From assembly GCA_018136815.1 (NCBI GenBank), contig CM030931.1:4098148-4162147 (forward strand): DNA of 64,000 nt, read 5' to 3'. Positions within the stretch are counted from its first letter, which is position 1; every line of letters begins with the position of its first letter. Of the stretch, positions 1 to 11,215 are shown one piece after another. The notes beneath the pieces are model-generated. The model was not told the DNA's origin and made no database searches. It saw only the letters and a program-made list of their open reading frames with translations. Position numbers and translations under genes: made by a program. This DNA comes from Isochrysis galbana. Lineage: Eukaryota; Haptophyta; Isochrysidales; Isochrysidaceae.

Positions 1-126
1 AGGCACACTGCAGTCTACAAGGGAGAGCGTTGCGGGATGCAAGCTGGCAATGCGCTGCAACGACGTATCGGGCGATCCCGTATCATTGATCGTGTATTGT
101 GCGTGAGCAGTGCGCTCCTTGTGCAA

Positions 127-480
127 AAAAAAACTTCTTTATGTACTCACCACACGCGCGGCTTTGCATTGACTTTCCCGCGCCCGCGTCCCTTCCCACT
201 CCCTCCACCCGCCTCGCGGCTCGTGCACTACGTAGGGGCTCGATGAACGGGGCTTTCGGTGGCAGGCGGCGTGTCCCGGTCCCCGGTGCGGTCTAGTGCT
301 CCCTTCTCCCTCCTGCGCCACCGGGCGACCGGTTTTCAGTGCGTCTGCTGTCGCAAAGGCGCCTTGTTTTCTTTTTTCTTTTTTGTTTATTTGTCTTGCC
401 TTCGGTTGTTTCGTTGTGGGGTGTGTTAGTGTTAAGGTTTTGTCGGGCGATTGGTTTGGTGGTCGGATCCGCTTCTTGCC
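127..480 (-). mobile_element. 3' end fragment of the window's LINE family
   Basis: This stretch resembles the 3' untranslated region of the full-length LINE at 16,820-17,180. Both begin on the plus strand with an A-run followed by ACTTCTT, then a GC-alternating block, a GTGGCAGGCGGCGTG block and a T-rich stretch. Read on the element's sense strand (minus), it ends in AAGAAG followed by a T-run. The 5' side breaks off near 480 without any coding homology, as expected of a truncated retrocopy. No target-site duplication could be found. Confidence 0.55.
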
Positions 481-484
481 GCCT

Positions 485-640
485 AGTCAGGGCGTATGGG
501 TTCACGTTGACACGCCCTCGAGGGCCCATTGCAGTAGCTTGGGCAAGGTGTTAACCCATCTGGCCTCTTACAAGTGTTGACGCAGGGCACAACAAGTGTT
601 GACATGGTGTTGACGCACTTCCACTTGTCACTCTTGCGGT
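485..640 (+). repeat. Dispersed repeat, copy 1
   Basis: About 150 bp recur in reverse orientation at 26,880-27,055. Shared blocks include GGCGTATGGGTTCACGTTGAC, GGTGTTAACCCATCTGGCCTCTT and GTGTTGACGCACTTCCACTTGTCA, with small indels between. It has no coding potential and no clear pol III box. Its class is unknown. Confidence 0.55.
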
Positions 641-1174
641 CACAGTGTGAGAAAAAGTCCCGCTGGGGGACAATAAGAAAAACACTGGGCTCAAGCAGAC
701 AAGTCCCCGGCACCCGGGGAGACAGCCGCGAGAGGCGAGGCGGGAGAGGAGAATTCTCTCGGGGGAGGATTAGAGAGGGTGAGGGCCCGGCGAAACAACT
801 GTAATGCGGCGACCGGGAAACAAAAGTTCTCTGTCGTTCACCGACAAATGATTTGACAACTCTACGATAGATAGATTTATTATCATAAACATATCATTCA
901 ATTTTGTTACGAATGGTGCCCCCAGCGCCCTTTTGTCGAACACGCGATGACTACAGGCTCGTAGGCAGAGGGCCGTTCGACCGAGCCGGCAGCTGACGCG
1001 GCCGTAGAATGTTCGTTGATTGTTGCTTGCGGGAAGATGTCTGAAAGGTCATAGTAGGAGTCGGGTCTGACAGTGTCTGCCATCGAGCGCTACGAGCGAC
1101 GAGGTGGACTGAAGGCCGAAGGATTGTGACGCGTGGCGTCGGAGAGTAGGGACGAGGCTAGCTAGCGAGCTAGT
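641..1174. other. Intergenic, nothing recognised
   Basis: Purine-rich stretch, then an AT-rich patch near 860-905. The short open frames show no domain or codon signal I can support. Confidence 0.5.
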
Positions 1175-1190
1175 GGTAGAAAGAGAATGA

Positions 1191-1944
1191 AAAAAACCTT
1201 TTAATATTCTTACCGCACTCGCGGCAAATGGAACCACTACCCACTACAAGTAGCACGTAGCATACTCTCTACACCCCCATTCCCCGGCCCTTCTCCCCCC
1301 GCCATCAGGCGGCTCCCCCCGTACACTACTAGGGGGATTGGGGTGGAGGGCTTAGATATGGTCCGGTGGCCCGCGCCACCCCCGGTGATCTTTCCCCCCC
1401 TTCCTCCTGTGTCTCCGAGTGGGCGGCCCACTCTGTCTCGTCTTATCCTGTAAACAGGCGCGAGACTTACCGATTTTCCGGTGGGCGGAGCTCTCGCTCG
1501 CGCCCACCCCCTTTTCCGCGCTCTCTCTCCCCTCTCCTGCGGCACGCGCGATGGCGCGCCTGCGGCAGGCCTCCAGCTGCCCTCTGGCGGCCCCTGGAGG
1601 CTCCTGGAGTCCAGCTCAGGGGGCAGAGGAGGCTGGGGCTGGGCCCTGGCCTCCCCTGCCTCTCCCTCGCTGGCGCTCCCGAGCCTCCGGGGCCCCCAGT
1701 CTGCACCTGTCTGCCTGTCGACCAGGGGGGGAAGGGGGGTTGGAGCAATGGGCTGGTCACGAGGGGCCAGGATGGGCGAATGGGGCGAGCCTGTGGGGAA
1801 GGGAGTGGGTCAGTAAGGCAGTGGCCTCCTGGCAAGCCATCAGGCATGCCAGGAGGATGGGTGGTTCCTCCCCCATGGCAGGGGAGGAGTGGAGAGAGGG
1901 GGGCTCGTGCCCCCCCATGGGTCAACCAAGTATAAACTTAGTTG
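1191..1944 (-). mobile_element. Non-autonomous LINE derivative (~750 bp) with TSD
   Basis: The segment is bounded by direct repeats GTAGAAAGAGAATGA at 1,176-1,190 and 1,945-1,959. On the minus strand it opens with a hairpin (CAACTAAG, loop TTTATA, CTTGGTTG; plus 1,923-1,944) followed within a few bases by an ATG at 1,925. It ends in AAGGTTTTTT, like the 3' end of the full-length LINE. The body holds only a proline/glycine-rich frame of about 150 codons and no endonuclease or reverse transcriptase. I read it as an internally deleted element mobilised in trans by a full-length LINE. Copies of its 5' end recur near 39.8 and 53.5 kb. Confidence 0.7.
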
Positions 1945-1959
1945 GTAGAAAGAGAATGA

Positions 1960-3129
1960 GAATGAGAGCTTCTTAGGTCCGAGGTAGACACGGGAGACTA
2001 CAACGCTAGGTCCCAAAAAGGTTCAGACACAGAACCACACAAACTAAGCCAAACGGGGCGAAAACTAACCACACCTGGACGGACGGCCAAGCGTCGGCAC
2101 CAGGGCCATTCAGCAACGCGCAGACATGCGACAGAGGGGTCGGCACAACGAGGACAGACCTCGCTGGGGAGCTATGACCGAGGCACGGAGAGAAGACCAA
2201 AGACAGTCACGGAACATTTGATGACATCGAGAGAAAGTAAGAGAAGAGGCGGTATACCAATTGACGAGATCTTGAGGCCTAAAATAACCCACAGGTTAAA
2301 GTAAAAGTCTGTCATCGTATGGAATACGACACTCCCCGACTAAATTCGAGTCGTCCCGACGAGCGGCATGGAAAGAGAACAGAGCAACCGAAATAGAAGA
2401 AATCCAGAATTAGAACGACGAGGCGAGAGAAACCAAAGATAACCGAGAAACCAAACGTTGAAAGCGACGCTCAAAATAGAAGATGAGAGCACCCGTGGGC
2501 CCTTTGAGCACAAATTCGGAAGCTTGACGCGGCAACCTATTTGTACGCATCGTCCCACCCATTTCTCCCTTTTACAGGAGTTTTGCTCGGGTGTTGCGGT
2601 GGGTGGCAGCACAGCGCGCGGAGAGCAGGGCTGTGTGACAATGCTCGCCACGATTCCCGAGCGCACGGGTGGGTAGCCAGAGGGGCTGGGATGAAGCGCA
2701 CCGATCACCGATAGTGCGGGTGGGGTTCTGCGCGTAGGAGCGCATAGGCAGGCCGGTGTCATCCTCCTCAGGCTGGGGCTGGAAGTGATGTGAGGCATGG
2801 TAGGGGGCCATGTGGCGTGGGCAGGTAAATGAAATAACGGCAGTATGTGATGGCGCGAACGACCAGTGAGGCTGTCTTCCGGTGCCCTGTGACCATTGGG
2901 ATCGAACTCCACGGGCACAAGTCCGACCGATCGCCGCCGCGCTCTCGCTGGAGCGCGGCGAAGGTCGGCCTGTCAGGCGGGTCGGTCGCCATCGCTCTGC
3001 CTCGGATTCGGATTCGAGCGGGGCGGAGAGGAGGGGAAATCTTCCCCCGGTCCCGGTCCCACGATAAAAAATTTTGGGCCTCCCGATCCGCCAGATTTTT
3101 TTTTACCCAGCCTCCCCCACCTCTAGTTA
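1960..3129. other. Intergenic, no supported gene
   Basis: Mixed GC-rich sequence with several open frames on both strands, none with a recognisable domain. The longest (minus, about 2,340-2,918) starts at a non-ATG codon and looks like chance. Confidence 0.45.
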
Positions 3130-5252
3130 AAGCTATAGCCGGGTAGGGAGCGGGCGCGCACGAAGGCCGAGAACGAGCCGCGCATCCCATCCCCATTAGC
3201 CCATTAACCATTAAGCCTGATTTTAAAAATGGGTTGGCCAGCTCCACATCCGCGCGCATCCATACGTCGAGCATGCACTAGAGCTATGCTAAAGACAAGC
3301 CGAGTGCCACATGCTGCTGCCAAAGTTCATAGACCATCGTGTGGCTCCCAGGACGAGCTGGGCACGCAGCCACTGGTGGACGGTACGAGCATGATGAGGC
3401 ACAAGGTGAGGACTGCTCCAAGGCCACACCGCCCGATGTTGACAAGCCGCACATGGTCGGAGTGCCACTGGAGGGCCAACAGGAAGGACGAGCACATCTT
3501 CCAGCACTCCACGAACCAGGCCCCCATCGTCACCACCTTGATGGCCGCCTTCGGACGCTCGCGAATCTCAAGCTGGCGGCTAGGATTCTCATCAACGGGG
3601 AGTGATGGAGTTGCCTCGCACTCGAGACGCATCACCAACTGAATAACCTCTGCGGTCACACATGGAAAAGACAATTTACATGCAGGAGTGAAGCGCTCGG
3701 CGATGATACGCGCGGCCTTCGCCCACGTCGCGGCCGCATGCATGTCTTTCGTATTCCCCGTAGCGGTACCAATCGCCCGTATGATGTTCAGATCGCGCGC
3801 TGCATCCTTGAGCCGCAAGTCGCGCTCAGCATCCTCCTTGATGAAATCGGAGCAGGCGAGCGCGATGGACGCGCGCGCACGAAGAAGTAGCGCCTGGGTC
3901 TCAAGTGGGTCGATCTCAAGCGCAGCACTGGTGTCCATGCGAGCGAACTCGTAGAGCGCCTTGGAGTGCTCGCTGCCGAATGACAAAGCTGCAAGCTGCA
4001 AGCAAGCCGCCACCCTCCCCAAAAGCAGAGTGCACAGTCGAGCTGAGCCGACGTCGTCGGTGGATCTGGCGAGTTCGAGCGCTTTGTCGCACGACGCGAT
4101 TGCCATCTCTATCCGATGGCCCTTCTCGACGGGGCTGCCAACATTTGAAGCGGCCATCAGGTAGGACCTCGTGTCCCATTCGTAGTCCATGATGAGTTGC
4201 GACAGTGATCTCTGCCTCGGCGAGCCCGGCCCGGAAGCGGCGTTGCTGCGTACGAAGCTGCTCACGCTGGGCCCAATCCTGGGTGAGACTGAGGAAACTG
4301 AAGACGCTGTGCTGCTTCCGCCAGGGCTGGTGCTCGCGCTCGGAGGCCGCGAGAGCCTCTGATGGCCGCCCTCGGCACACGTCCTTCTCTCGAACGTGCT
4401 TGGCTCTAAATTCTGCAAGTGCACTCTGCTTTGAGCGCTACGTGTGAAGGCAGAGAACCTGCTCGAGCGCTCCTCCCGCTCTGCTTGCGGCGGCGGGAGG
4501 GTCCCTCCTAGCCGGAGCTGTGGCGACCATGCGGTGTGGCTCTTCTCGAGAGAAATGAGCTTGAGAGAAGAGAACTCGAGAGAAGAGGGCTTGAGAGAAG
4601 AAGGCTTGAAAGGAGAGAGATCGAGAGAAGAGGGCTGGAGAGAAGAGGGCTTCAGAGAAGACTGCTCGAGAGAAGAGGGCGTAGAGAGCTCGAGAGAAGA
4701 GAGGGGCGGCGTGCTGGAGCGTGCGAGGGGCGATGGCAGGCTGGGCCGGGGGCGGCGGCGGGCGGGGGGGTACGCTGGAGGCGGCTTGTGTCGATGGAGG
4801 AGACCCTCTTGCTCGACCATGCTGGGAGAGAGAGAGAGGGTGGAGGGGAAGAGAAGGGGGGGGACGAGGGGCGGGGGGGAGGGGGGTTGGGGGAGGTGGA
4901 GGGCGTGATGGGACCGGGTGAGAGGGAGAGGGAGGGGCCGCGGAAGAAGGAGAAATGGCCTCATTGAGTGAAGAGAGAGAGGGAGAGAGAGACCCCCGAG
5001 AGAGGAGGGAGGGGGAGAGAGAGGCGAGGGGGAGAGGGAGGGAGAGAGAGCGCTCTCGCTCGGCTCGGCAGAAGAGTTTCTTCCCTCTCTCTTCTCTCTC
5101 TCTCTCCTCTCCCCCCCCTCTTCCCGCTTCCAAACTTTGAAGAAGTGGGATCTCTTCCTGCCGCTTCCTCCCCGGAAGGGGCGGGGGGGGGCGCGGGGGG
5201 GGAGGGGGGCGGGAGGCCGGACCTCTCTGCTGAGAGGCGTCGTCGCCTTGAG

Positions 5253-5285
<33 letters not shown>

Positions 5286-5872
5286 TCTCTCTCTCTCTCT
5301 TCTCTCTTCTCTCTTCTCTCTTCTCTCTTCTCTCTCTCCCTCCCCCCTTTGGCCTCATCTCTCTCCCCTCCTCCCGCTGAGGCTTCCCTCCCCCCCCCCG
5401 CGGCTGCGTGCTGCGGCTCGAGCCGCTGCCCCAAGCCTTCACTTCCGAGATTGAGAGAGATACGGCGGCGGAGAAGGCGAGAGGGACGCTGTGCGCCGGG
5501 GAGCGGTTGGTGGGCTCGTGTAAACATGGAATCCTACCCGAAGCTCCTCCTGCTTCTATGGTTGCGGGGGCAGCGCCGCCCCGAGCGGAAGGTCTCCGAA
5601 ACACCCCTTCCCCCCCGCCTACGCACCCGCCCCGCCCCACTCCATCGGATCCCCCCCGCCGGAGGGATGGTGGTGGGCAGCCGAGCTTCCCCCGCAGACC
5701 GATGATACGCTGCCCCAAGCCGGCGCCAATCTCCGCGGGCGCCGCTGGGGAGGTGAGGGCGGCTACCTGGCGCAAAAGGCATATGGTGTGGCGTGGCTGG
5801 TCGCTGGGGCTCGTGTGCAGCGGTCGGGATCGCCAGATCGCGAGTAGTCTACAGTAGTCACTCACGCGTTTA
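3130..5872. repeat. Inverted duplication, arm A
   Basis: Reverse complement of 10,594-13,330. The arms match across the whole TPR-like gene and its CT-rich upstream region; differences upstream are single-base changes in homopolymer length. Beyond the stop codon (below 3,327) similarity continues to about 3,135 but with many substitutions and an indel. The sharp outer junction is at about 5,871/10,595, at the shared AAACGCGTGAGTG (reverse complement in this arm). The arms are separated by about 4.7 kb. Confidence 0.9.
3327..4820 (-). CDS. TPR-like protein with C-terminal membrane segment, copy A
   Basis: A 497-residue protein if the ATG at 4,820 is used. I prefer this start because the upstream frame here is broken by homopolymer indels while the 497-codon part is intact in both copies. 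Residues ~1-190 are low complexity: prolines, repeats of the type SSLxPSSL, and serine-rich stretches. Residues ~200-400 are helical and TPR-like (alternating Ala/Leu-rich helices, with a SALEIDPLETQALLLRARA-type pair). The last ~60 residues carry one probable membrane helix (LGAVLTLCLIML). The ATG sits just after a long CT tract ending in CCCAG, which could also be a splice acceptor. Function unknown; the translation is identical to copy B on the other strand. Confidence 0.6.
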   Translation of the reverse strand: MVEQEGLLHRHKPPPAYPPARRRPRPSLPSPLARSSTPPLSSLELSTPSSLEQSSLKPSSLQPSSLDLSPFKPSSLKPSSLEFSSLKLISLEKSHTAWSPQLRLGGTLPPPQAEREERSSRFSAFTRSAQSRVHLQNLEPSTFERRTCAEGGHQRLSRPPSASTSPGGSSTASSVSSVSPRIGPSVSSFVRSNAASGPGSPRQRSLSQLIMDYEWDTRSYLMAASNVGSPVEKGHRIEMAIASCDKALELARSTDDVGSARLCTLLLGRVAACLQLAALSFGSEHSKALYEFARMDTSAALEIDPLETQALLLRARASIALACSDFIKEDAERDLRLKDAARDLNIIRAIGTATGNTKDMHAAATWAKAARIIAERFTPACKLSFPCVTAEVIQLVMRLECEATPSLPVDENPSRQLEIRERPKAAIKVVTMGAWFVECWKMCSSFLLALQWHSDHVRLVNIGRCGLGAVLTLCLIMLVPSTSGCVPSSSWEPHDGL

Positions 5873-6985
5873 TGGTGGTAAGCCCAGGTTAGAAACGGCC
5901 TTTTACGGGCGCTCCCATGTCGGCCGCGGCGGAGGCACTGGCCTGTCGCCGGGGGCACCATGCTCCACAATGCACTGGGAGATTGCGGCCGGGCCGCGGT
6001 TGCGGGCAGATCTCGAGGGGGGGGGGACATGTGTGATCGAGGGTGCGGCGCCGGCGACTGGAGCATTCGGCCGTGGGAGAGCCTTTCCTTCTCCCCCTCT
6101 GCTACGGCCAGCGTGGCGGCGCGGAGCGAGCGCAAGGCGGGTCTGGTGGCCATGGGCGCGGCCTCCCAGGCTGGGAGGTGGGGCAGATGGACCATAGGGG
6201 TGGAGGGGGCGGCTGCAGTGCGCCTGGGCACGCGCTCCTGACCGCAGGAGTCACTCTCCGGCGGCTGCTGTGGCATGCGCGCGGCTAGCTCCAGGAGTGG
6301 GTTCGACGTAGGGGGCCAGGGACTCGACGAATGTCTCTGGAATAGGCGGATCTCGCTGCAGCCTTCCAGGGGGCGATGATGGCAATCGTCCTGCAGGCTC
6401 AGGTCGGGCAGAACTGGCAGCGTGGGGCCGTGGCGGTCGACCGATGTGGGCGTCTCGTAAACCCCCGAGCAGGGGTGTAAGAGTGGCCATACGGCACGGG
6501 CTGTGGTTCGAAGTGTCAGGCTTTCAGCGCCTTGCGGTTTTCGCCATCCTCAGGACCCACACCGGGGCATGACTGCTCATATTTTTTTGGATTTTAACTC
6601 GACGTTTTTGGCCTCGAAAATCACCTCTGACCATTCGTTTCTTTTTCTTTTTTTTCTTTTTTGTAGAGAGTGAGCTAACGTGTCAGGGTCATTGAGTTAA
6701 AATCTGAAAAAATTATGTTGGGACAGGACATGACCCTTCCCAAATGGCTGCCGAAGGGTTTGCCCCAATTCCGAACCGTTCCGGAGAACGAACGGGTCAA
6801 ATCCGGGCACTCCTTACACGGTCAACCGGAGGATTAGCCGTGAAATTCGAGCTTGGCCCCGAAAAAGCGATGTGTGGGAGTGCAGGACATAGTCAACGTC
6901 CACAAAGGAACATGTGTATTCTTCCATTCACTACGACAATGCTATGTCACAGTACCACAACCACAACGCCTTCAGTGCACCCACC
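5873..6985. other. Spacer between inverted arms; one hairpin
   Basis: No gene is supported. At 6,578-6,600 and 6,694-6,717 lies an imperfect ~23-bp inverted repeat (CATATTTTTTTGGATTTTAACTC and its degenerate complement) enclosing ~93 bp. This is a possible MITE remnant, but no target-site duplication is obvious. Confidence 0.45.
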
Positions 6986-7665
6986 TCACTTAGTCAACAA
7001 ATGCCATGCGCGCGGCTTGCCCGGACTGGTGTCACTGCTATAATCCGAGATGTGCAAGTGATGCGCCACGAGGCTGTCGTCCACCTCATAATAAACGAGG
7101 TAGTTGGCACGCTCGCCAGTTTCCTCGTCGACTTCGTCGTCATTGTCCACCTCTTCATCCACCACACCCAGGCACCACCCCGCCCCATCAAAATTGTACA
7201 TAAGCGCACGCCCCACGAGGGGCTCATCTACAGCTGGTGGAGTGCGCTGCGGCACTGCTGGCTCGCTGGTCACATCGCAATGGGCCGAGAGTGCTGTCGG
7301 GTCACGCTCCTGCTCCTGCGAAGAACATGCGGCAGAAGCAATGCGCGCACTGCCTCCTGGCTCAGCAGCGCAGTTCTTGCATGTGCTACTACTCGCGGGG
7401 TGGCAGGACGCGGTGCATTGCTGACGCGCCGCCTTGCATGGGCAACCACGGAGGCACTTCCCAGCGCACTCGCACGCACCCGCCTCACCGTTGCCCTTCG
7501 CACGTGCGGAGCTGGAGCCGGAATCACCCTTGTACTTGGCGCTCGAATGGGTCTTTTGCCCTGCTCTCTTCTCCGTCTGCCGCTTCCTCTGCTTCTTCCG
7601 GTACTTCTTGTACTCAACTGTGCGGCGCTTGATCGAGCGCTGCGCTCGGGCGGGGGGGGGGGGGG
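6986..7665 (-). pseudogene. C-terminal part of a transposase-like protein: Cys-rich (CXC-like) and acidic tail domain
   Basis: One minus-strand frame stays open for about 225 codons but has no start; it runs into a 20-base poly-C/G tract at its 5' side. It begins with a very basic helix (many KKYRKKQRKR-type residues). Then comes a cysteine cluster with spacing CxCxxxCxxxCxCxxxxxxCxxxCHP...CxxC, close to the tesmin/TSO1 CXC fold. The tail (LVGRALMYNFDGAGW, LVYYEVDDSLVAHHL) resembles chromo- or agenet-like modules. I recall such tails in transposases of stramenopiles and haptophytes, but the assignment is inference. No catalytic region is visible. Confidence 0.4.
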
Positions 7666-7995
7666 GGGGGGCTCCAAAACCACCTTAATTAACTACTATT
7701 TTCCACCCCTCGTCAGCCGGGGGTTTTTGCAGCGACTCAACGGGGACACGGGGACTCAACTTTGACTCAACTGCGGCGACTTGTGACCCCCCTTGCCAAC
7801 AGTCAGAAAATTCAGTAAAAATTCAGTAAAAATTTGCGAAACGCGCGATTTTTGTATAAAATCTGGCAGGGCAAGTTTACTCACTCTAGGGTGGTAAACC
7901 TCCTCCCGTTGGCGAGAAAATTGCCGCTCGCGCTGTGGAAAATCTGGCCGGTCGCTACCGGCTGCGACTGACGCCACTGAGGTTCCCCATTCCCC

Positions 7996-8640
7996 ATGGA
8001 TTGTGAGGACCTGGACTCAGATGTGAGGGAGGCGCCAGGCTTGGCGGCACTCAGTTCGCCCTGGTGCGATGGCTCCGCGCGCCCGAGCAACGATTCGTCA
8101 CTGGTCAAGCAAAGCGGACGAGAGGCGCAGGATTTTGCGCGCCGTGCTCGGCGATCATCGATCGACAAGGCCATGGCAGACCTGAAGACGGAGAAGGAGA
8201 TTGTGTGAAGAAGCTGAAGCTGTCGGAGGAGATGGATGAGCTGCCCGCGAGCGGCTGCAGCAAAAAGGAGGAGCGCAAGAAGGCCTCGCCGCACAAGCGC
8301 AAGGCGAACCATCTGGCGGCAGCGCGTCAGCTCGACGAGCGCATCAACACAACCTCAAGGCAGAGGCGGCGGCTGCGGAGCAGGCGGCCAAGGCACAAAA
8401 GGAGGCGGCAAAGAAGTTGAAGGTGGAGAATGCGCGTGCCATGAGTGAGGCGGGTGTGGTTGCCCTCGTGCATCTCAAGTTCGACTACCAGACGCGATTC
8501 GACGACTTGTCCAACAAGTCCGATCTAGTGTGGGCACACATTTACTCGGACTTCAAGGCCAAGGTCGACAGCGGTGAGCTTCCTCGGTGCGATGCTCGCA
8601 GCGTCGAATCACTAAAAGCAAAGAAAGTTCACACCCACAC
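7996..8640 (+). pseudogene. Broken gene with coiled coil and SANT-like segment
   Basis: Three successive plus-strand frames look coding but are offset from one another. 7,996-8,206 is an acidic/serine-rich start with ATG. About 8,206-8,345 is lysine-rich. About 8,345-8,630 is an alanine/lysine coiled coil leading to a segment reading FDDLSNKSDLVWAHIYSDF and ending near LPRCDARSVESLKAKK, which resembles a SANT/Myb-like helix triplet. Either short introns or frameshifts separate the parts; no clean GT-AG pairs were found, so I call it a pseudogene. It ends where a LINE fragment begins on the other strand. Confidence 0.35.
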
Positions 8641-9718
8641 GACCCCTTGCTTGCAATGTCCTGGGTCTCCTATGCATGCATGTTGCACGCACGGACATGT
8701 ATGTCGCCTTGCGAAAGTCCGCCACATCCTTGTATTCTTCGCGGAATTGGTTGGCGCAATCCGCCGTTACGAGAATCTCCCAAGGGCCGCAGGCGCTCTT
8801 GGATAAGAATTCGGGCTCGAGGTCTACGCCTTCCAACTTGTTGAGGTGCGCGACAATCGCGCCGAGGACCTCTTCGTCTTTGGCCTTGTGTCCTTTCTCG
8901 TACGCCGTAAAGGTGATAATGATCTTGTGGGAGTCGGAAATTCGGCCTCCCCCTCGGGTTCGGGCTCTAAGTCTTCGTCTAGGAGGGCCACCTGTGTGGC
9001 CGGGGCGGAGGGTGGGGTTAGCCTTGCATGTGTTTTCGTCTTTCGGGCGTCCATATGGCTCGATGTTTCCGCTATGTTGTCGCCCCCTTCCGAGGGTCTC
9101 GTGTGGATTGTGCTTTGTGTAGGCTCTCTCTCAAGGTGGTGTTCGTTGTGGTGGGCCTCATGGGCTTGTGTCGCTTGCGACGTTCGCGCGCCCGAGGCTC
9201 GCTTGTCCGTTTGGCATTCGTAGGCATTGGGGAGCATCCCTCCTGGTCTGCCTCCCTTTTTGCTCCTGTGCCCCTTGCTGAGGGGACCTGTCTGCTCTTT
9301 GTCCAACTCTTTGCTTTGATGCGGCATTTCCCCATTGGGGTTCTGCTGTAGATGGTGCCGGGCCAGCCCCTCGCGCCGGAGCGCGAGGGCGGTACCGCGG
9401 TTGTGTAGGGTCCCAGCCCGGAGGCCTTCCCTTTGGAAGCGTCCCACTGGTGTGGTGTGGCTAGTGTGGCTGTGTGTTGTGTTGGAGGTGTGCTGCATGC
9501 TGGCTGCTGCCAGCATGGCAGCCTTGTTCGTGGCGTTCGCGGTGGTTCGCGGGCGTGGCAGGCTGGCTCCTGTGCCCACCTGGCTGGGAGGGTCGTCCTG
9601 TCGCGGTCGCTTCGGCGACAGCGGCGTGTCACTCAAGCCTTCGTCCATCTCGGCGAGGGCAGCGGCAGCGAGGGAGGGCGGCGGCGCGCGCTCCATGACC
9701 CTATCAGTTTACTGATAG
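8612..9718 (-). mobile_element. LINE 5' fragment (leader hairpin and N-terminal region)
   Basis: The minus strand begins with a perfect 7-bp hairpin (CTATCAG, loop TAAA, CTGATAG; plus 9,701-9,718), then an ATG at 9,696 encoding MERAPPP, matching the MERAAAP start of the full-length LINE. An open frame of ~290 codons follows, rich in S/T/P/H. A frame change near 8,830 leads to residues LEGVDLEPEFLSKSACGPW, colinear with the N-terminal conserved domain of the LINE. Homology stops near 8,640. The endonuclease and RT are absent, so this copy keeps only the 5' portion, the opposite of usual LINE truncation. Confidence 0.75.
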
Positions 9719-9949
9719 TTGAGGGTCGTCTAGTTAGGGCATATGGAGGTCATCCATGCATTTTTTTGCTATAAGAAAGCGATCATGAGAACCCGATTTT
9801 TACTGTCCCCACCTCTACAGCTACAGATGGGCAGGAATACAATAGACAGATGTCCGTTATCATACGCGAAAACAGGAGTTTCATTGAAGAATACCAAATG
9901 AAGGAGAACGGAGCGAGAGAGATCGAATTGAGGCGATTCTCCGCAACGG
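9719..9949. other. Intergenic, nothing recognised
   Basis: AT-richer than its flanks. No coding or structural signal is supported. Confidence 0.4.
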
Positions 9950-10115
9950 TATCTGGATATATGACGGATACCCGGGTACCTGGAAGTATCTCGTATGCCA
10001 GGATTTACCTGGATATCCGGCTGCCTGGTAGCGCGGCGCACGATCCCTATCTGGATACCTGGGTCCGGCTACTTAATAGGCAAAGATACCTGCTATTATC
10101 TGGATATCTGGTAAA
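9950..10115. repeat. Degenerate TACCTGGATAT repeat cluster
   Basis: Variants of TATCTGGATAT / TACCTGGATAC occur at least five times in ~160 bp. Spacing is irregular, so this is a decayed minisatellite or the inside of a small transposon. Confidence 0.45.
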
Positions 10116-10593
10116 CCGGTTACGGGTCTTATCCAAGATGAAGATGATCAGGTCGAGCAACCTGAGAAGCGCGCACGGGTAGATTCGAGTGGGTGAAAGT
10201 GGTTCACAGTAGCGTGCTGCGCGCGCGATGCGGTGTGAACCGTTATGGTAAGATAATTGAAAGTTGACGGGGGTGCACCAGGCAGTACCCCAGGGGCCCT
10301 GCCTGACTGTGTGCTGAGGGCTGTGAGTGGCTGTGAGTGGCGAGGCAGTGGTGCGCGTGCGCTGGTGCGTTGAGCCCCCATGGCCCGATAGACGTAGGTG
10401 TGGGCAGCTAACTTCAACAAGGCATAGCTTCTCACCTGGTTGGACCCAGGAGCTCATCCTAGGTGTAAATGAGAGCTCTCTCCAGGCTGCATCCAGCTAT
10501 CCAGCTGCGCGCGGCGCGCGCCTCCATCTCCATCGGGGCGGCGCACAGAGAAGCGTTTTGTTTTTGGTGCGTTGAGCCCCCGGCCACCTTTAA
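10116..10593. other. Intergenic, nothing recognised
   Basis: Contains two occurrences of GCGTTGAGCCCCC (near 10,367 and 10,570), the second just outside inverted arm B. No gene is supported. Confidence 0.4.
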
Positions 10594-11182
10594 TTAAACG
10601 CGTGAGTGACTACTGTAGACTACTCGCGATCTGGCGATCCCGACCGCTGCACACGAGCCCCAGCGACCAGCCACGCCACACCATATGCCTTTTGCGCCAG
10701 GTAGCCGCCCTCACCTCCCCAGCGGCGCCCGCGGAGATTGGCGCCGGCTTGGGGCAGCGTATCATCGGTCTGCGGGGGAAGCTCGGCTGCCCACCACCAT
10801 CCCTCCGGCGGGGGGGATCCGATGGAGTGGGGCGGGGCGGGTGCGTAGGCGGGGGGGAAGGGGTGTTTCGGAGACCTTCCGCTCGGGGCGGCGCTGCCCC
10901 CGCAACCATAGAAGCAGGAGGAGCTTCGGGTAGGATTCCATGTTTACACGAGCCCACCAACCGCTCCCCGGCGCACAGCGTCCCTCTCGCCTTCTCCGCC
11001 GCCGTATCTCTCTCAATCTCGGAAGTGAAGGCTTGGGGCAGCGGCTCGAGCCGCAGCACGCAGCCGCGGGGGGGGGGGAGGGAAGCCTCAGCGGGAGGAG
11101 GGGAGAGAGATGAGGCCAAAGGGGGGAGGGAGAGAGAGAAGAGAGAAGAGAGAAGAGAGAAGAGAGAAGAGAGAGAGAGAGA

Positions 11183-11215
<33 letters not shown>

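Noticed and set aside
1467-1925. 152-codon minus frame as a host gene
   Set aside because: Its start lies at the LINE-family leader hairpin and it is bounded by a TSD, so it belongs to the mobile element.
4438-6276. 612-codon minus frame across arm A
   Set aside because: Low-complexity Arg/Glu/Pro translation of GA/CT and poly-C tracts; frame not conserved with arm B.
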